Notes: generated by a model not told the origin, from the sequence alone. DNA of 25,948 nucleotides from an uncultured Burkholderiales bacterium (GCA_946480465.1 CAMLJY010000074.1:1-25948), one strand, 5' to 3'. Positions 14,811 to 23,785 are shown, counted from the stretch's first letter. Program-made: numbers and translations.

Positions 14811-16052
14811 TCAGTTCCTCGCGGCGGCCACCATCGCGGCCAGCGCCTTCTTGTCGTCGAGCTGGCCGTTGAAGTGGCGCGTTATCACGTCATAGAACGC
14901 GTTCTTCACCGGCGTCGGCGATGCATGGCCGAAGGCCACCGAGCCCACCAGCGTGTTGCCGCGCGAGGCCGCCGCCAGTTCCTTCATCGCACGCTGGGCG
15001 CAGGCGTCGAAGCCGGCGTCCGGCACGTCGCTGCGCGCCGGCACCGAGCCCTTCAGCTTGTTGAACGCCGACTGCACCGCCGGATCCAGGCTGGCCGAGG
15101 CCATGGCCGCCTGCGCCGGCGCGCGGCTGCTGTCCACCCGGAACATCGCGAACTGGTTCGACAGGAACGAGACGCTGCCCTGCGTGCCCGGCATCGGGAA
15201 GCACAGGTAGTCGGTGCCGGGCTGCTGCTTCGCGTTGGCGAACTCGCCCTTGGCCCAGTCGCCCATGATCTGGAAGCCGGCCTTGCCGCTGATCACCATG
15301 CCCGAGGCCACGTTCCAGTCGCGCCCCGAGAAGTCCTTGTCCACCAGCTTGCGCAGTTGCGACATGCGCGCAAAGACGGTGGCCATGGTCGGCGAGCCCA
15401 GCGTCTTGCTGTCCAGGTCGACGAAGGCCCTGCGGTAGAAGTCGGCGCCGCCGGTGGCCAGGGCCACGGCGTCGAACACCGCGGCGTCCTGCCAGGGCTG
15501 GCCGCCGTGGGCCAGGGCGATGAGTCCCGCCTTCTGCACCTTGTCGGCCGCGCCGATGAACTCGTCCCAGCTCTTCGGCTCGGCCGTGACGCCGGCCTTG
15601 GCCAGCACCGCCTTGTTGGCCCACACCCAGTTGATGGAATGGATGGCCAGCGGCGCCGCCACCCATTTGCCCTCGTGCTTGGTGAAGCGCTGCACCGGCG
15701 CCGGCACCACCTTGTCCCAGCCCTCCTTGGCGGCCTGGGCGTTCAGGTCGGCCAGCACGCCCTGCTTCGCCCAGTCGGTCAGGTCGAAGCCCATCAGCAG
15801 CACGGCCGCCGGCGGGTTGCCGGAGGTGACGCGGGCGCGCAGCGCGGTCATCGCCTGCTCGCCGCCGCCGCCGGCCACCGGCATGTCGTTCCACTTGACG
15901 CCCTTGCGCTCGAGGTCGGTCTTCAGCACGTTCAGCGCCGCCGCCTCGCCGCCGGAGGTCCAGAAATGCAGCACTTCCACGTTCTGCTGGGCCTGCACGG
16001 CCGCGGGAATGGCGGCGGCCAGCGCCGCCGTGGTCAGGATGAGGCGCTTCAT
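14811..16052 (-). CDS. Sugar ABC transporter substrate-binding protein, tandem copy 2
   Basis: This 413-residue periplasmic binding protein has a Sec signal peptide [21 protein letters not shown] cut before QQNVEVL. It is a close paralogue of the next binding protein upstream. Shared marks are [54 protein letters not shown], the run from [14 protein letters not shown] through [10 protein letters not shown], and a C terminus ending [18 protein letters not shown]. This pattern resembles GtsA-type glucose/mannose-binding proteins. Ligand-pocket differences from copy 1 include SINWVWAN versus STNWVWAN and a changed 190-220 region. The ATG at 16052 overlaps the copy 1 stop (ATGA), and the stop is two bases before the permease. 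At least two long DNA blocks (79 and 85 bp) are identical to copy 1, indicating recent duplication or gene conversion. Confidence 0.95.
   Translation of the reverse strand: MKRLILTTAALAAAIPAAVQAQQNVEVLHFWTSGGEAAALNVLKTDLERKGVKWNDMPVAGGGGEQAMTALRARVTSGNPPAAVLLMGFDLTDWAKQGVLADLNAQAAKEGWDKVVPAPVQRFTKHEGKWVAAPLAIHSINWVWANKAVLAKAGVTAEPKSWDEFIGAADKVQKAGLIALAHGGQPWQDAAVFDAVALATGGADFYRRAFVDLDSKTLGSPTMATVFARMSQLRKLVDKDFSGRDWNVASGMVISGKAGFQIMGDWAKGEFANAKQQPGTDYLCFPMPGTQGSVSFLSNQFAMFRVDSSRAPAQAAMASASLDPAVQSAFNKLKGSVPARSDVPDAGFDACAQRAMKELAAASRGNTLVGSVAFGHASPTPVKNAFYDVITRHFNGQLDDKKALAAMVAAARN
15239..15323. repeat. 85-bp exact repeat shared by the tandem binding-protein genes (unit in copy 2)
   Basis: This block is identical to 16477-16561 in the neighbouring binding-protein gene and encodes the region around [20 protein letters not shown]. 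Exact identity at silent sites over 85 bases stands out against the more diverged flanks. A second identical block of 79 bases pairs 15555-15633 with 16793-16871. Confidence 0.85.
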
Positions 16053-17287
16053 TGCTTGGCCGCCGACACCAGGGCCGCGACGGCCTTCTTGTCGTCCAGT
16101 TGGCCATTGAAATGGCGCGTGATCACGTCGTAGAACGCGTTCTTGATCGACGCCGGCACCGCGTGGCCCTGCGCCACCGAGCCCACCAGGGTGTTCTTCG
16201 CATTGGCCTCGGCCAGGTCCTTGATGGCCTTCTTGCCGCAGAGGTCGAAGGCGGTGTCGGGCACGTCGCTGCGCGCCGGGGCCGATCCCTTGACGACGTT
16301 GAAGGCGGACTGGAAGCCCGGCTCCATGATGGCGCTGGCCAGCTTGAGCTGCGAAGCGGCCTTGTCGGCGCCCACCTTGTACATCGCGAACTGGTCGGAG
16401 TTGAAGGCCACCGTGCCCTGCGTCCCCGGCACGCGGAAGCACAGGAAGTCCGCGCCCGGCACCTTCTTCGCGTTGACGAACTCGCCCTTGGCCCAGTCGC
16501 CCATGATCTGGAAGCCGGCCTTGCCGCTGATCACCATGCCCGAGGCCACGTTCCAGTCGCGGCCCGAGAAATCCTTGTCCACCAGCTTGCGCAGCTGCCC
16601 CATGCGCTGGAACACTTTCTCGGTGGTGGCCGAACCCAGGGCCTTGGGGTCGAGCTGGATGAAGGCCTTGCGGTAGTAGTCGACACCGCCGGTGGCCAGC
16701 ACCACGCTGTCGAACATGGTGGCCTCCTGCCAGGGCTGGCCGCCATGCGCCAGCGCGATGAAGCCGGCCTTCTGCACCTTCTCGGCGGCGGTGATGAACT
16801 CGTCCCAGCTCTTCGGCTCGGCCGTGACGCCGGCCTTGGCCAGCACCGCCTTGTTGGCCCACACCCAGTTGGTGGAATGCACGTTCACCGGCGCGGCGAT
16901 CCACTTGCCGTTGTGCTTGGAGAACTGCTGCAGGGCCTTGGGCACCGTCTTGTCCCAGCCCTCCTTGGCAGCCAGCTCGTTCAGGTCGGCCAGCACGCCC
17001 TGCCTGCCCCAGTCCAGGATGTCATAACCCAGCATCTGCACGGCCGTTGGCGGATTGCCGGAGGTGACGCGGGCGCGCACCGCGGTCATTGCCGCCTCGC
17101 CGCCGCCGCCGGCCACCGGCATGTCGTTCCACTTGACGCCTTGCTTCTCCAGGTTGGTCTTCAGCACGTTCAGTGCCGCGGCCTCGCCGCCGGAGGTCCA
17201 CCAGTGCAGCACTTCCACGCTTTGCTGCGCGCTGGCCGGCAGGGTGAATGCGGCTGCGATGGCCGCGGCGGTGAATGTCTTCTTCAT
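16049..17287 (-). CDS. Sugar ABC transporter substrate-binding protein, tandem copy 1
   Basis: This 412-residue periplasmic binding protein has a Sec signal peptide [20 protein letters not shown] cut before QQSVEVL. The mature start [20 protein letters not shown], the [11 protein letters not shown] and [20 protein letters not shown] segments and the GDWAKGEF motif are those of GtsA-type glucose/mannose-binding proteins. The ATG at 17287 has a full AAGGAG at 17296-17301, eight bases away, the best ribosome-binding site seen in the operon; this fits the high stoichiometry that binding proteins need. The stop overlaps the second copy by 4 bases. Copy 1 and copy 2 share most residues but differ in patches, so they may bind related ligands for the same permease pair. 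Confidence 0.96.
   Translation of the reverse strand: MKKTFTAAAIAAAFTLPASAQQSVEVLHWWTSGGEAAALNVLKTNLEKQGVKWNDMPVAGGGGEAAMTAVRARVTSGNPPTAVQMLGYDILDWGRQGVLADLNELAAKEGWDKTVPKALQQFSKHNGKWIAAPVNVHSTNWVWANKAVLAKAGVTAEPKSWDEFITAAEKVQKAGFIALAHGGQPWQEATMFDSVVLATGGVDYYRKAFIQLDPKALGSATTEKVFQRMGQLRKLVDKDFSGRDWNVASGMVISGKAGFQIMGDWAKGEFVNAKKVPGADFLCFRVPGTQGTVAFNSDQFAMYKVGADKAASQLKLASAIMEPGFQSAFNVVKGSAPARSDVPDTAFDLCGKKAIKDLAEANAKNTLVGSVAQGHAVPASIKNAFYDVITRHFNGQLDDKKAVAALVSAAKQ
16477..16561. repeat. 85-bp exact repeat shared by the tandem binding-protein genes (unit in copy 1)
   Basis: This is the partner of 15239-15323, in direct orientation and 1238 bases apart. That spacing equals the offset between the two gene copies, so it is a conserved part of the tandem duplication rather than a mobile repeat. 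Confidence 0.85.
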
Positions 17288-17323
17288 GCGCTTGTCTCCT
17301 TGGTTGATCGGGCAGGTTGATGG

Positions 17324-18820
17324 TCAGCGCCGCGGCAGGTACCAGTCGGTGCGCGGGCCCAGGTGCATGTGCAAGGTCTTGGTCTCGGTGTAGTCCTCGG
17401 CCGCGTGGCGGCCCAGTTCGCGGCCGATGCCGCTTTCGCGGTAGCCGCCGAAGGGCAGCTCCGCATGGCCTTCCAGGAAGGTGTTCACCCACACCGTGCC
17501 GGCGCGTATGCGGCGCGCGGCCTGCAGGCAGGTGCTGAAGTCCTGGCTCCAGACGGCGGCGGACAGGCCGTAGAGCGTGGAATTGGCGAGCGCGATCGCG
17601 TCGTCCAGCGTGTCGAAGGGCAGGATGGACAGCACCGGGCCGAACACCTCCTCGCGCGCGATGGCCATGTCCGGCGAGACGTCAGTGATCACCGTGGGCT
17701 CCACGTACATCCCGGGCCGGTCCATGCGCCGGCCACCCAGCAGCACACGCGCGCCGGCGTCGCGGGCGCCCTGGATGTGGGCCAGGATGGTCTCCAGCTG
17801 CTTGTCCGTGGTGATGGCGCCCACCTGCGTGCCCGCCTCCAGCGGATCGCCCACGCGCACCTGGCGCGAACGCTCGACCACCGCCTCGGCAAAACGCTCG
17901 GCGACCGAGGACTGCACCAGCACCCGGCTGCCGCTGTTGCAGCACTGGCCGGCATTGAAATAGATGCCAAAGACCGTGGCATCCACCGCTGCGTCCCAGT
18001 CCGCATCGGCGAAGACGATCTGCGGGTTCTTGCCGCCCAGCTCCATCGACACCTTCTTCAGGGTTTGCGCGCTCTTGGCCACGGCCTGCTTGCCGATCAG
18101 CGTGGAGCCGGTGAAGGACAGCATGTCCACGTCCGGGTGGCCCACCATCACCTCGCCCACCACGCTGCCGCGGCCGACCAGGATGTTGACCACGCCCGCG
18201 GGCACGCCGGCGGCCTGCAGGATCTCGCCCAGCATCACCGTGGTGCCGGACGTCACCTCCGCCGGCTTGACCACCGTGGTGCAGCCCGCGGCCAGCGCGA
18301 AGGGCAGCTTCTGGCTGACGATCAGGAACGGGAAGTTCCACGGCGTGATGATGCTGACCACGCCGATGGGCTCGCGCAGCACCACGCCCAGCGTCTGCTC
18401 GCCCAGCGTGTCGTAGCTGTCGCCGCGCAGCTGCCGCGCCAGCGTCGAGGCGTAGTGCCACAGGTCGGCCGCGCCTTCGATCTCGGCCAGCGACTGCGCC
18501 AGCGGCTTGCCGTTCTCCAGCGTTTCCAGCCGGGCCAGCTCGTGCTTGCGGGCCAGGATGCCGTCAGCCACGCCACGCAGGATGCGGGCGCGCTCCGCGC
18601 CCTTCATGCGCGGCCAGGGCCCCTGGTCGAAGGCGCGGCGCGCGGCGGCGATGGCGCGTTCGGCATCGGCCGTGCCGGCTTTCGCGTACACGGCCACCAG
18701 GTGTTCGTGCGCCGGGGATCGGCGTTCCAGGCGCGCGCCGTCGGCCGCGTCGGTGAAGGCACCGTCGATCAGCAGGCGGCCCTGGAAAGGCGCGGCGTCG
18801 GGTGCGGTCGAAGAGGTCAT
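17324..18820 (-). CDS. NAD(P)-dependent aldehyde dehydrogenase
   Basis: This 498-residue soluble dehydrogenase has the standard family length. Active-site residues are in place: Asn162 in TPWNFP, Glu260 in MELGGKNP and the catalytic cysteine (probably Cys294) in FNAGQCCNSGSRV. The cofactor-binding segments KPAEVTSGTT and SFTGSTLIGK are clear, and the PFGGYRESGIGRELG end is typical of betaine-aldehyde/phenylacetaldehyde-like ALDHs. It would oxidise an aldehyde to an acid. The likely source is a GMC flavoprotein or the DapA-like lyase of this operon, and the acid could be passed to the CoA-transferase. The ATG at 18820 lies 38 bases after the hydratase stop with only a weak ribosome-binding site. 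Substrate specificity cannot be told from the motifs. Confidence 0.96.
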   Translation of the reverse strand: MTSSTAPDAAPFQGRLLIDGAFTDAADGARLERRSPAHEHLVAVYAKAGTADAERAIAAARRAFDQGPWPRMKGAERARILRGVADGILARKHELARLETLENGKPLAQSLAEIEGAADLWHYASTLARQLRGDSYDTLGEQTLGVVLREPIGVVSIITPWNFPFLIVSQKLPFALAAGCTTVVKPAEVTSGTTVMLGEILQAAGVPAGVVNILVGRGSVVGEVMVGHPDVDMLSFTGSTLIGKQAVAKSAQTLKKVSMELGGKNPQIVFADADWDAAVDATVFGIYFNAGQCCNSGSRVLVQSSVAERFAEAVVERSRQVRVGDPLEAGTQVGAITTDKQLETILAHIQGARDAGARVLLGGRRMDRPGMYVEPTVITDVSPDMAIAREEVFGPVLSILPFDTLDDAIALANSTLYGLSAAVWSQDFSTCLQAARRIRAGTVWVNTFLEGHAELPFGGYRESGIGRELGRHAAEDYTETKTLHMHLGPRTDWYLPRR

Positions 18821-18858
18821 CGTGATCACTTGGAAATCTGTCGGTCGTGGATCGGTGG

Positions 18859-19647
18859 TCAGGCGCCGCGGAACTGCGGAGGGCGCCGTTCGCGGAAGCT
18901 GCGCAGGCCTTCGGCCGCGTCGTCGGTGGTGGCGGCCAGCGCGCCGGCCAGGGCTTCCAGCGTGGCGCCTGCGCCCTCGCCCGCTGCCGCATTCACCAGC
19001 TGCTTGGTCAACTGCAGTGCAATGGGCGCACGCGCGGCCATCTCCTGCGCCAGCGCCAGCGCGCGGGGCAGCAACTGGTCGGGCGGCAGCAGCTCGTGCA
19101 CCAGGCCGGCCTGCAGCGCATCGGTAGCCGACAGGCGCTGGCCGCTGAGCGCCAGGTACTTGGCGCGGCTGGCGCCCACCAGCTGCACCAGGCGCTGCGT
19201 GCCGCCCCAGCCGGGACAGGTGGCGATCGACGCTTCGGGCAGCGCGAACTGCGCCTGCGTGGCAGCCAGGCGAATGTCTGCTGCCAAGGCCAGCTCCAGC
19301 CCGCCGCCAAAGGCATGGCCGTTGAGCGCGGCGATCACCGGCGGGCGCAGCCGCGCCCACTGGTCGAACACCTGGTGGCCGCGCTTGACCCAGCGCCGGC
19401 CCATGTCCAGCGCGCCCAGCGCCGACCATTCGCCGATGTCGGCACCGGCGCAGAAGGCCTTCTCGCCGGCCGCGGTCAGCACGACGACGCGCACGGCGGG
19501 GTCCGCATCCAGCGCGCGTGCCAGCGCTTCCAGTTCGTCCAGCATCGTGCCGGTCAGTGTGTTGAGCTTGGGCGCGCGGTCGAGCATGGCGATCGCGACC
19601 TGGCCCTGCGCGCCGTGCCGCGTGCATTGAACATTAGGCTCCGCCAT
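18859..19647 (-). CDS. Enoyl-CoA hydratase/isomerase (crotonase family)
   Basis: This 262-residue crotonase-fold protein has both catalytic glutamates of true hydratases: Glu118 in FGGGLELAL and Glu138 in ALPEASI. The oxyanion-hole stretches AFCAGADI (near 64-71) and NGHAFGGG (near 109-116) and the PGWGGTQRL motif near 145-153 are also present. It should add water to, or isomerise, an enoyl-CoA. The ATG at 19647 lies within the end of the CoA-transferase gene (14-base overlap in another frame), a tight coupling that suggests the two act on the same CoA ester. In a sugar-uptake operon this is unusual. A lyase-type activity, as in feruloyl-CoA hydratase/lyase, cannot be excluded. Confidence 0.94.
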   Translation of the reverse strand: MAEPNVQCTRHGAQGQVAIAMLDRAPKLNTLTGTMLDELEALARALDADPAVRVVVLTAAGEKAFCAGADIGEWSALGALDMGRRWVKRGHQVFDQWARLRPPVIAALNGHAFGGGLELALAADIRLAATQAQFALPEASIATCPGWGGTQRLVQLVGASRAKYLALSGQRLSATDALQAGLVHELLPPDQLLPRALALAQEMAARAPIALQLTKQLVNAAAGEGAGATLEALAGALAATTDDAAEGLRSFRERRPPQFRGA

Positions 19648-21235
19648 GAGCCGCCTCCCCGCCCGCAAGCACCAGCCCCATCGGCTCGCCGCGGAACAGC
19701 GCCTCGTCCATCGTGCGCAGGTCCGGCGCCACGCGCAGCGGCACGTCGGCCTGGGCCAGCACGTCGCGCTCCAGGTCGATGCCCGGCGCGATCTCGCGCA
19801 CGACCAGGCCATCGGCCTCCAGCCCGATCACGCAGCGCTCGGTCACGTAGCTCACGCGCTGCCCGCGCTCGCGGCCGACCCGGCCGCTGAAAGTGACGTG
19901 TTCGGCCTGCCGCACGAACTTGCGCGTCCTGCCCTCGCTCAGGATCCTCAGGCGGCCGTCGCCCACCTCCAGCTTGGCCCCGGCAGTGAAGAAGCCGGAA
20001 AACACCAGCCGCCGCGCATGCGCGGTGATGTCGACGAAACCGCCGCAGCCCGCCGTCAGGTAGGGCTTGGACGCGAGGCGCGAGACATTGACGCTGCCGT
20101 CGCCATCCACCTGCAGGAAGGACAGCAGGCTGACGTCGAAACCGCCGCCCTGGAAGTAGGTGAACTGGTGGGGCGACGCGACGATCGCGTCCGCATTCGA
20201 CGCACAGCCGAAGGCAAAGCCCAGCAGCGGCATGCCGCCCACCGCACCCTGCTCGATGGCCCAGGTCACCTCGCCGTGCAGGCCTTCTTCCAGCAGCACG
20301 CGCGGCACGTTGGCCGAGATGCCGAAGCCCAGGTTCACCGCCTGGCCGCGCGCCAGTTCCATCGCGGCGCGGCGGGCGATCACCTTTTCAGGTCCCCAGG
20401 GCTGCAGCTCGAAGCTGGACAGCGGCTGCATCGCCTCGCCGCTGATGGCGGGGTCGTACACGGTCTGCGTGGTCTGCCACTGCTCCGGATCGACGACGAT
20501 GTGGTCGACCAGGGTGCAGGGCACGTGCACGTCGTGCGGGCGCAGGCTGCCGGCGCGCACCACGCGCTTGACCTGCGCGATGACGATGCCGCCGTGGTTG
20601 CGCGCTGCCAGCGCCTGGTCCAGCCCGCCCAGCAGCGCGCCTTCATGCTCGTAGCTCAGGTTGCCGCGTTCGTCGGCCGTGGTGGCGCGGATGATGGCCA
20701 CGCGCGGCACCACTGCGGGGAAGTACAGCCAGTCGCGGCCATCGAAGTGCTCGCGCCGCACCACCGGCTGCCGCGCCGCCGCGTCGTTCATCGCGCAGCC
20801 CTGCTGGGCCGGGTCCACGAAGGTGCCCACGCCCACCTGCGTCAGCACGCCGGGCCGGCGCGCGGCGGCGTCGCGGTGCATGTCGAACAGGATGCCGCTG
20901 GGGATGTTGTAGGCCTCGACCTGGTTGTCGACCACCATGCGCCAGATCGCCGGCATCGGCAGCGACGACGGGCCGCTGGGGTAGGACCCGGCCAGGATGC
21001 GCTTCAGCAGCCCGGGCCGCGCCAGGTGGTCGATGCCCTTGATGCCGTACATGTCGCCGGCGGCGATCGGGTTCAGCGTGGTCAGGCCGCGTGGCGCGCC
21101 GGTGCGTTCGAAGCGCTCGCCGATGGCGGCCAGCACCTTGTCCGGGCAGCCGAGGCCGCTGGACGAGCTGATGGTCACGACGTCGCCGTCGCGGACCAGT
21201 TCGGCCGCCTGCGCGGCGCTGAGGACTTTGTTCAT
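19634..21235 (-). CDS. Family I CoA-transferase (propionate/acetoacetate CoA-transferase type)
   Basis: This 533-residue fused alpha-beta CoA-transferase resembles YdiF/Pct-type enzymes. The N-terminal half carries the GLGCPDKVLAAIGERF segment and GNLSYEHEGA near 191-200. The C-terminal half has the catalytic glutamate, Glu328, in WAIEQGAVGGMP, followed by FDVSLLSFLQVDGDGSVNVS and an AGCGGFVDITAHARR stretch near 395-409. It would move CoA from acetyl- or succinyl-CoA to an organic acid, and the adjacent ALDH could supply that acid. The ATG at 21235 was chosen because the family N terminus starts there; the open frame upstream runs into the preceding gene. It lies 10 bases after the Gfo/Idh stop and overlaps the hydratase gene by 14 bases. 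Confidence 0.94.
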   Translation of the reverse strand: MNKVLSAAQAAELVRDGDVVTISSSSGLGCPDKVLAAIGERFERTGAPRGLTTLNPIAAGDMYGIKGIDHLARPGLLKRILAGSYPSGPSSLPMPAIWRMVVDNQVEAYNIPSGILFDMHRDAAARRPGVLTQVGVGTFVDPAQQGCAMNDAAARQPVVRREHFDGRDWLYFPAVVPRVAIIRATTADERGNLSYEHEGALLGGLDQALAARNHGGIVIAQVKRVVRAGSLRPHDVHVPCTLVDHIVVDPEQWQTTQTVYDPAISGEAMQPLSSFELQPWGPEKVIARRAAMELARGQAVNLGFGISANVPRVLLEEGLHGEVTWAIEQGAVGGMPLLGFAFGCASNADAIVASPHQFTYFQGGGFDVSLLSFLQVDGDGSVNVSRLASKPYLTAGCGGFVDITAHARRLVFSGFFTAGAKLEVGDGRLRILSEGRTRKFVRQAEHVTFSGRVGRERGQRVSYVTERCVIGLEADGLVVREIAPGIDLERDVLAQADVPLRVAPDLRTMDEALFRGEPMGLVLAGGEAAHGGA

Positions 21236-21245
21236 CGGTCGGTCC

Positions 21246-22304
<1,059 letters not shown>

Positions 22305-22320
22305 TCATGCGTTGGACACG

Positions 22321-22349
22321 ATTGTTGGAACGTTCCAAGGAAAATGCAA
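22321..22349 (-). promoter_or_regulatory. Predicted sigma-70 promoter of the 18-gene operon
   Basis: On the minus strand, TTGCAT (22344-22349) serves as -35, followed by exactly 17 bases and AACAAT (22321-22326) as -10. The match to consensus is moderate (3/6 and 4/6), but the spacing is ideal, the region is the most AT-rich of the gap, and a perfect LacI-type palindrome fills the spacer and covers the first two bases of the -10. The predicted transcript starts about 35-40 bases upstream of the Gfo/Idh ATG. Confidence 0.65.
22325..22338. promoter_or_regulatory. LacI-type operator of the main operon
   Basis: This is a perfect 14-bp palindrome, TTGGAACGTTCCAA, with a central CpG as usual for LacI-family operators. 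It lies between the divergent regulator gene and the big operon, inside the predicted promoter spacer, where a bound repressor would block RNA polymerase. It is the longest and most symmetric of the five sites in the window. Confidence 0.9.
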
Positions 22350-22441
22350 GCGGCAGCCGCAGGAGTCAGGGAAAACGCCTAGTTGGGTGGGTGGGCACGG
22401 GTCCGAGGCCTCGGCGAACGAAGCCGGCGAAGGCGCTGCGC

Positions 22442-22462
22442 TAGACTGATTGGAACGGTCCA
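22442..22462 (+). promoter_or_regulatory. LacI-type operator and possible -10 of the regulator gene
   Basis: TGGAACGGTCCA (22451-22462) is the operator with one mismatch in symmetry, 25 bases upstream of the regulator ATG. A possible -10, TAGACT (4/6), lies at 22442-22447, so the site would cover the start of transcription and support autorepression. No good -35 is visible. The asymmetry suggests weaker binding than at the main operator 113 bases away; both sites lie in the same gap and could be looped. Confidence 0.7.
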
Positions 22463-22487
22463 CAAGGCATCCCCACCACACCGCGAG

Positions 22488-23510
22488 ATGAGCACCAAGG
22501 CGACAGATCCCCCAAGGCGCGCGCTGACGATCATGGACGTCGCCGAAGAAGCAGGCGTCTCGAAATCCACGGTGTCGCTGGTCCTGCAGGACAGCCCGCT
22601 GATCCGCGAGGAAACCGCCGAACGGGTGCGCGAGGCCGCCCGCAAGCTCGGCTACGTCTACAACCGCCGCGCCGCCGAGCTGCGGCGCAAGTCGTCCAAC
22701 ACCGTCGGCGTCGTCATCAACGACCTGATGAATCCCTTCTTCGCCGAGGTGCTGGTGGGCATCGAGCGCAAGCTGGTCGACGCCGGCTACATCGTGCTGA
22801 TGGCCCACACGCACGAGAACCTGGACCGCCAGCAGAAGGTGCTGGCCTCGATGCGCGAGCACCACGCCGCCGGCATCGTGATCTGCCCGGCGCTGGGCAC
22901 GCCGCGCACGATGCCCGCGGAAGTGCAGTCCTGGGGCATCCCGCTCGTCGTGCTGGTGCGGCCGCTGGGCAGCGGCAACTACGACTACGCCGGCTCCGAC
23001 AACGAACGCGGCGTGCAGCTGGCCACCGAGCACCTGATCCAGGCCGGGCACAGGCGCATCGCCTTCCTTGGCGGCCGCAGCGGCGCGGTGTACGACCAGC
23101 GCCTGCGCGGCTACACCAAGGCCCTGAAGGCCGCCGGGCTGCGCCTGGACGAACGCCTGGTGATTGGCGCCGATCCCAACCGCGCCGGTGGCCGCGATGC
23201 GATGGAAGCGCTGCTGGCACTGAAGTCGCCGCCAGCCGCGGCCGTCTGCTACAACGACATCACCGCCTTCGGCGCCATCGTCGCGCTGGGCGAACACGGC
23301 CTGCGCCCGGGCGCCGACTTCGCGATCCTCGGCTTCGATAACGTGATCGCCGCCGAGCACTCCAACCCGCCGCTCAGCACCATCGACATCCGCCCCAGCG
23401 AACTGGGCGAACACGCCGCCACCACCTTGATGGCGCGCATCGATAACCCGAAGCTGAAGCGGCAGGTGTTCCTGGCCGAACCACGGCTGCTGCTGCGGCA
23501 GTCGGGTTGA
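22488..23510 (+). CDS. LacI-family transcriptional regulator of the sugar operon
   Basis: This 340-residue repressor-type regulator has a helix-turn-helix at about 14-33 (TIMDVAEEAGVSKSTVSLVLQ). The hinge helix NRRAAELRRKS near 59-69 carries the leucine that LacI members insert at the central CpG of the operator. Residues ~70-340 form a periplasmic-binding-protein-like sensor domain (TVGVVINDLMNPFFAEVLVGIE, HLIQAGHRRIAFLGG, CYNDITAFGAIVAL, ILGFDNVIAAEHSNPPLSTI). It is transcribed divergently from the operon it very probably controls. Five copies of a TTGGAACGTTCCAA-like palindrome in the window are its likely binding sites, one of them in its own promoter. The ATG at 22488 was chosen because it lies just before the DNA-binding domain and downstream of the operator; a longer open frame reaching upstream would read through the promoter. 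The effector is probably the imported sugar or an early metabolite. Confidence 0.95.
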   Translation: MSTKATDPPRRALTIMDVAEEAGVSKSTVSLVLQDSPLIREETAERVREAARKLGYVYNRRAAELRRKSSNTVGVVINDLMNPFFAEVLVGIERKLVDAGYIVLMAHTHENLDRQQKVLASMREHHAAGIVICPALGTPRTMPAEVQSWGIPLVVLVRPLGSGNYDYAGSDNERGVQLATEHLIQAGHRRIAFLGGRSGAVYDQRLRGYTKALKAAGLRLDERLVIGADPNRAGGRDAMEALLALKSPPAAAVCYNDITAFGAIVALGEHGLRPGADFAILGFDNVIAAEHSNPPLSTIDIRPSELGEHAATTLMARIDNPKLKRQVFLAEPRLLLRQSG

Positions 23511-23524
23511 GCCGGGCAGGCTGA

Positions 23525-23551
23525 CCGGGCGGGACACGGCTGACCGCCCGG
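23525..23551 (+). terminator. GC-rich hairpin after the LacI-family gene
   Basis: CCGGGCGG (23525-23532) pairs perfectly with CCGCCCGG (23544-23551) around an 11-base loop, 14 bases after the regulator stop. No T-run follows, so it is either a weak or factor-assisted terminator or an mRNA-stabilising stem. Confidence 0.45.
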
Positions 23552-23606
23552 CCCCACCGCCGCCGGCGGGCCGACATGCGGCGCTTGCAGGCGCATGGCA
23601 CAGCCC

Positions 23607-23630
23607 GGCTCGGTTCCAGGCTCGGTTCCA
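23607..23630. repeat. 12-bp perfect tandem repeat
   Basis: GGCTCGGTTCCA occurs twice head to tail (23607-23618 and 23619-23630). Each unit contains CGGTTCCA, which resembles half of the LacI-type operator (CGTTCCA with one extra G), but the significance is unclear. Confidence 0.6.
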
Positions 23631-23768
23631 GTCCACCCATTGCCGCGACGAGGTCGTCGGCGCGCCCGCGCGCCCGCGCGCCGCGCGCCTGCGTGCGCTC
23701 GTGCGTTCGCGCGTATAGACGAAAGCCGCGCCGCGGGCACTCGGTGGAAGCCTCGTGTCGCCTTGGAT

Positions 23769-23785
23769 TAGAACGTTCCAATAAT
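23769..23785 (+). promoter_or_regulatory. LacI-type operator and -10 upstream of the oxygenase cassette
   Basis: TAGAACGTTCCA (23769-23780) is the operator with one half-site mismatch; the core GAACGTTC is a perfect palindrome. It runs directly into AATAAT (23780-23785, 5/6 to the -10 consensus). The geometry copies the main operon promoter, where GAACGTTCC is followed immediately by AACAAT. No good -35 is seen at 17 bases. The site is 73 bases before the oxygenase ATG. Confidence 0.7.

Noticed and set aside
22383..22487. An N-terminal extension of the LacI-family regulator
   Set aside because: The frame is open upstream, but it would encode the predicted promoter and operator, has no family similarity and starts 105 bases before the DNA-binding domain.
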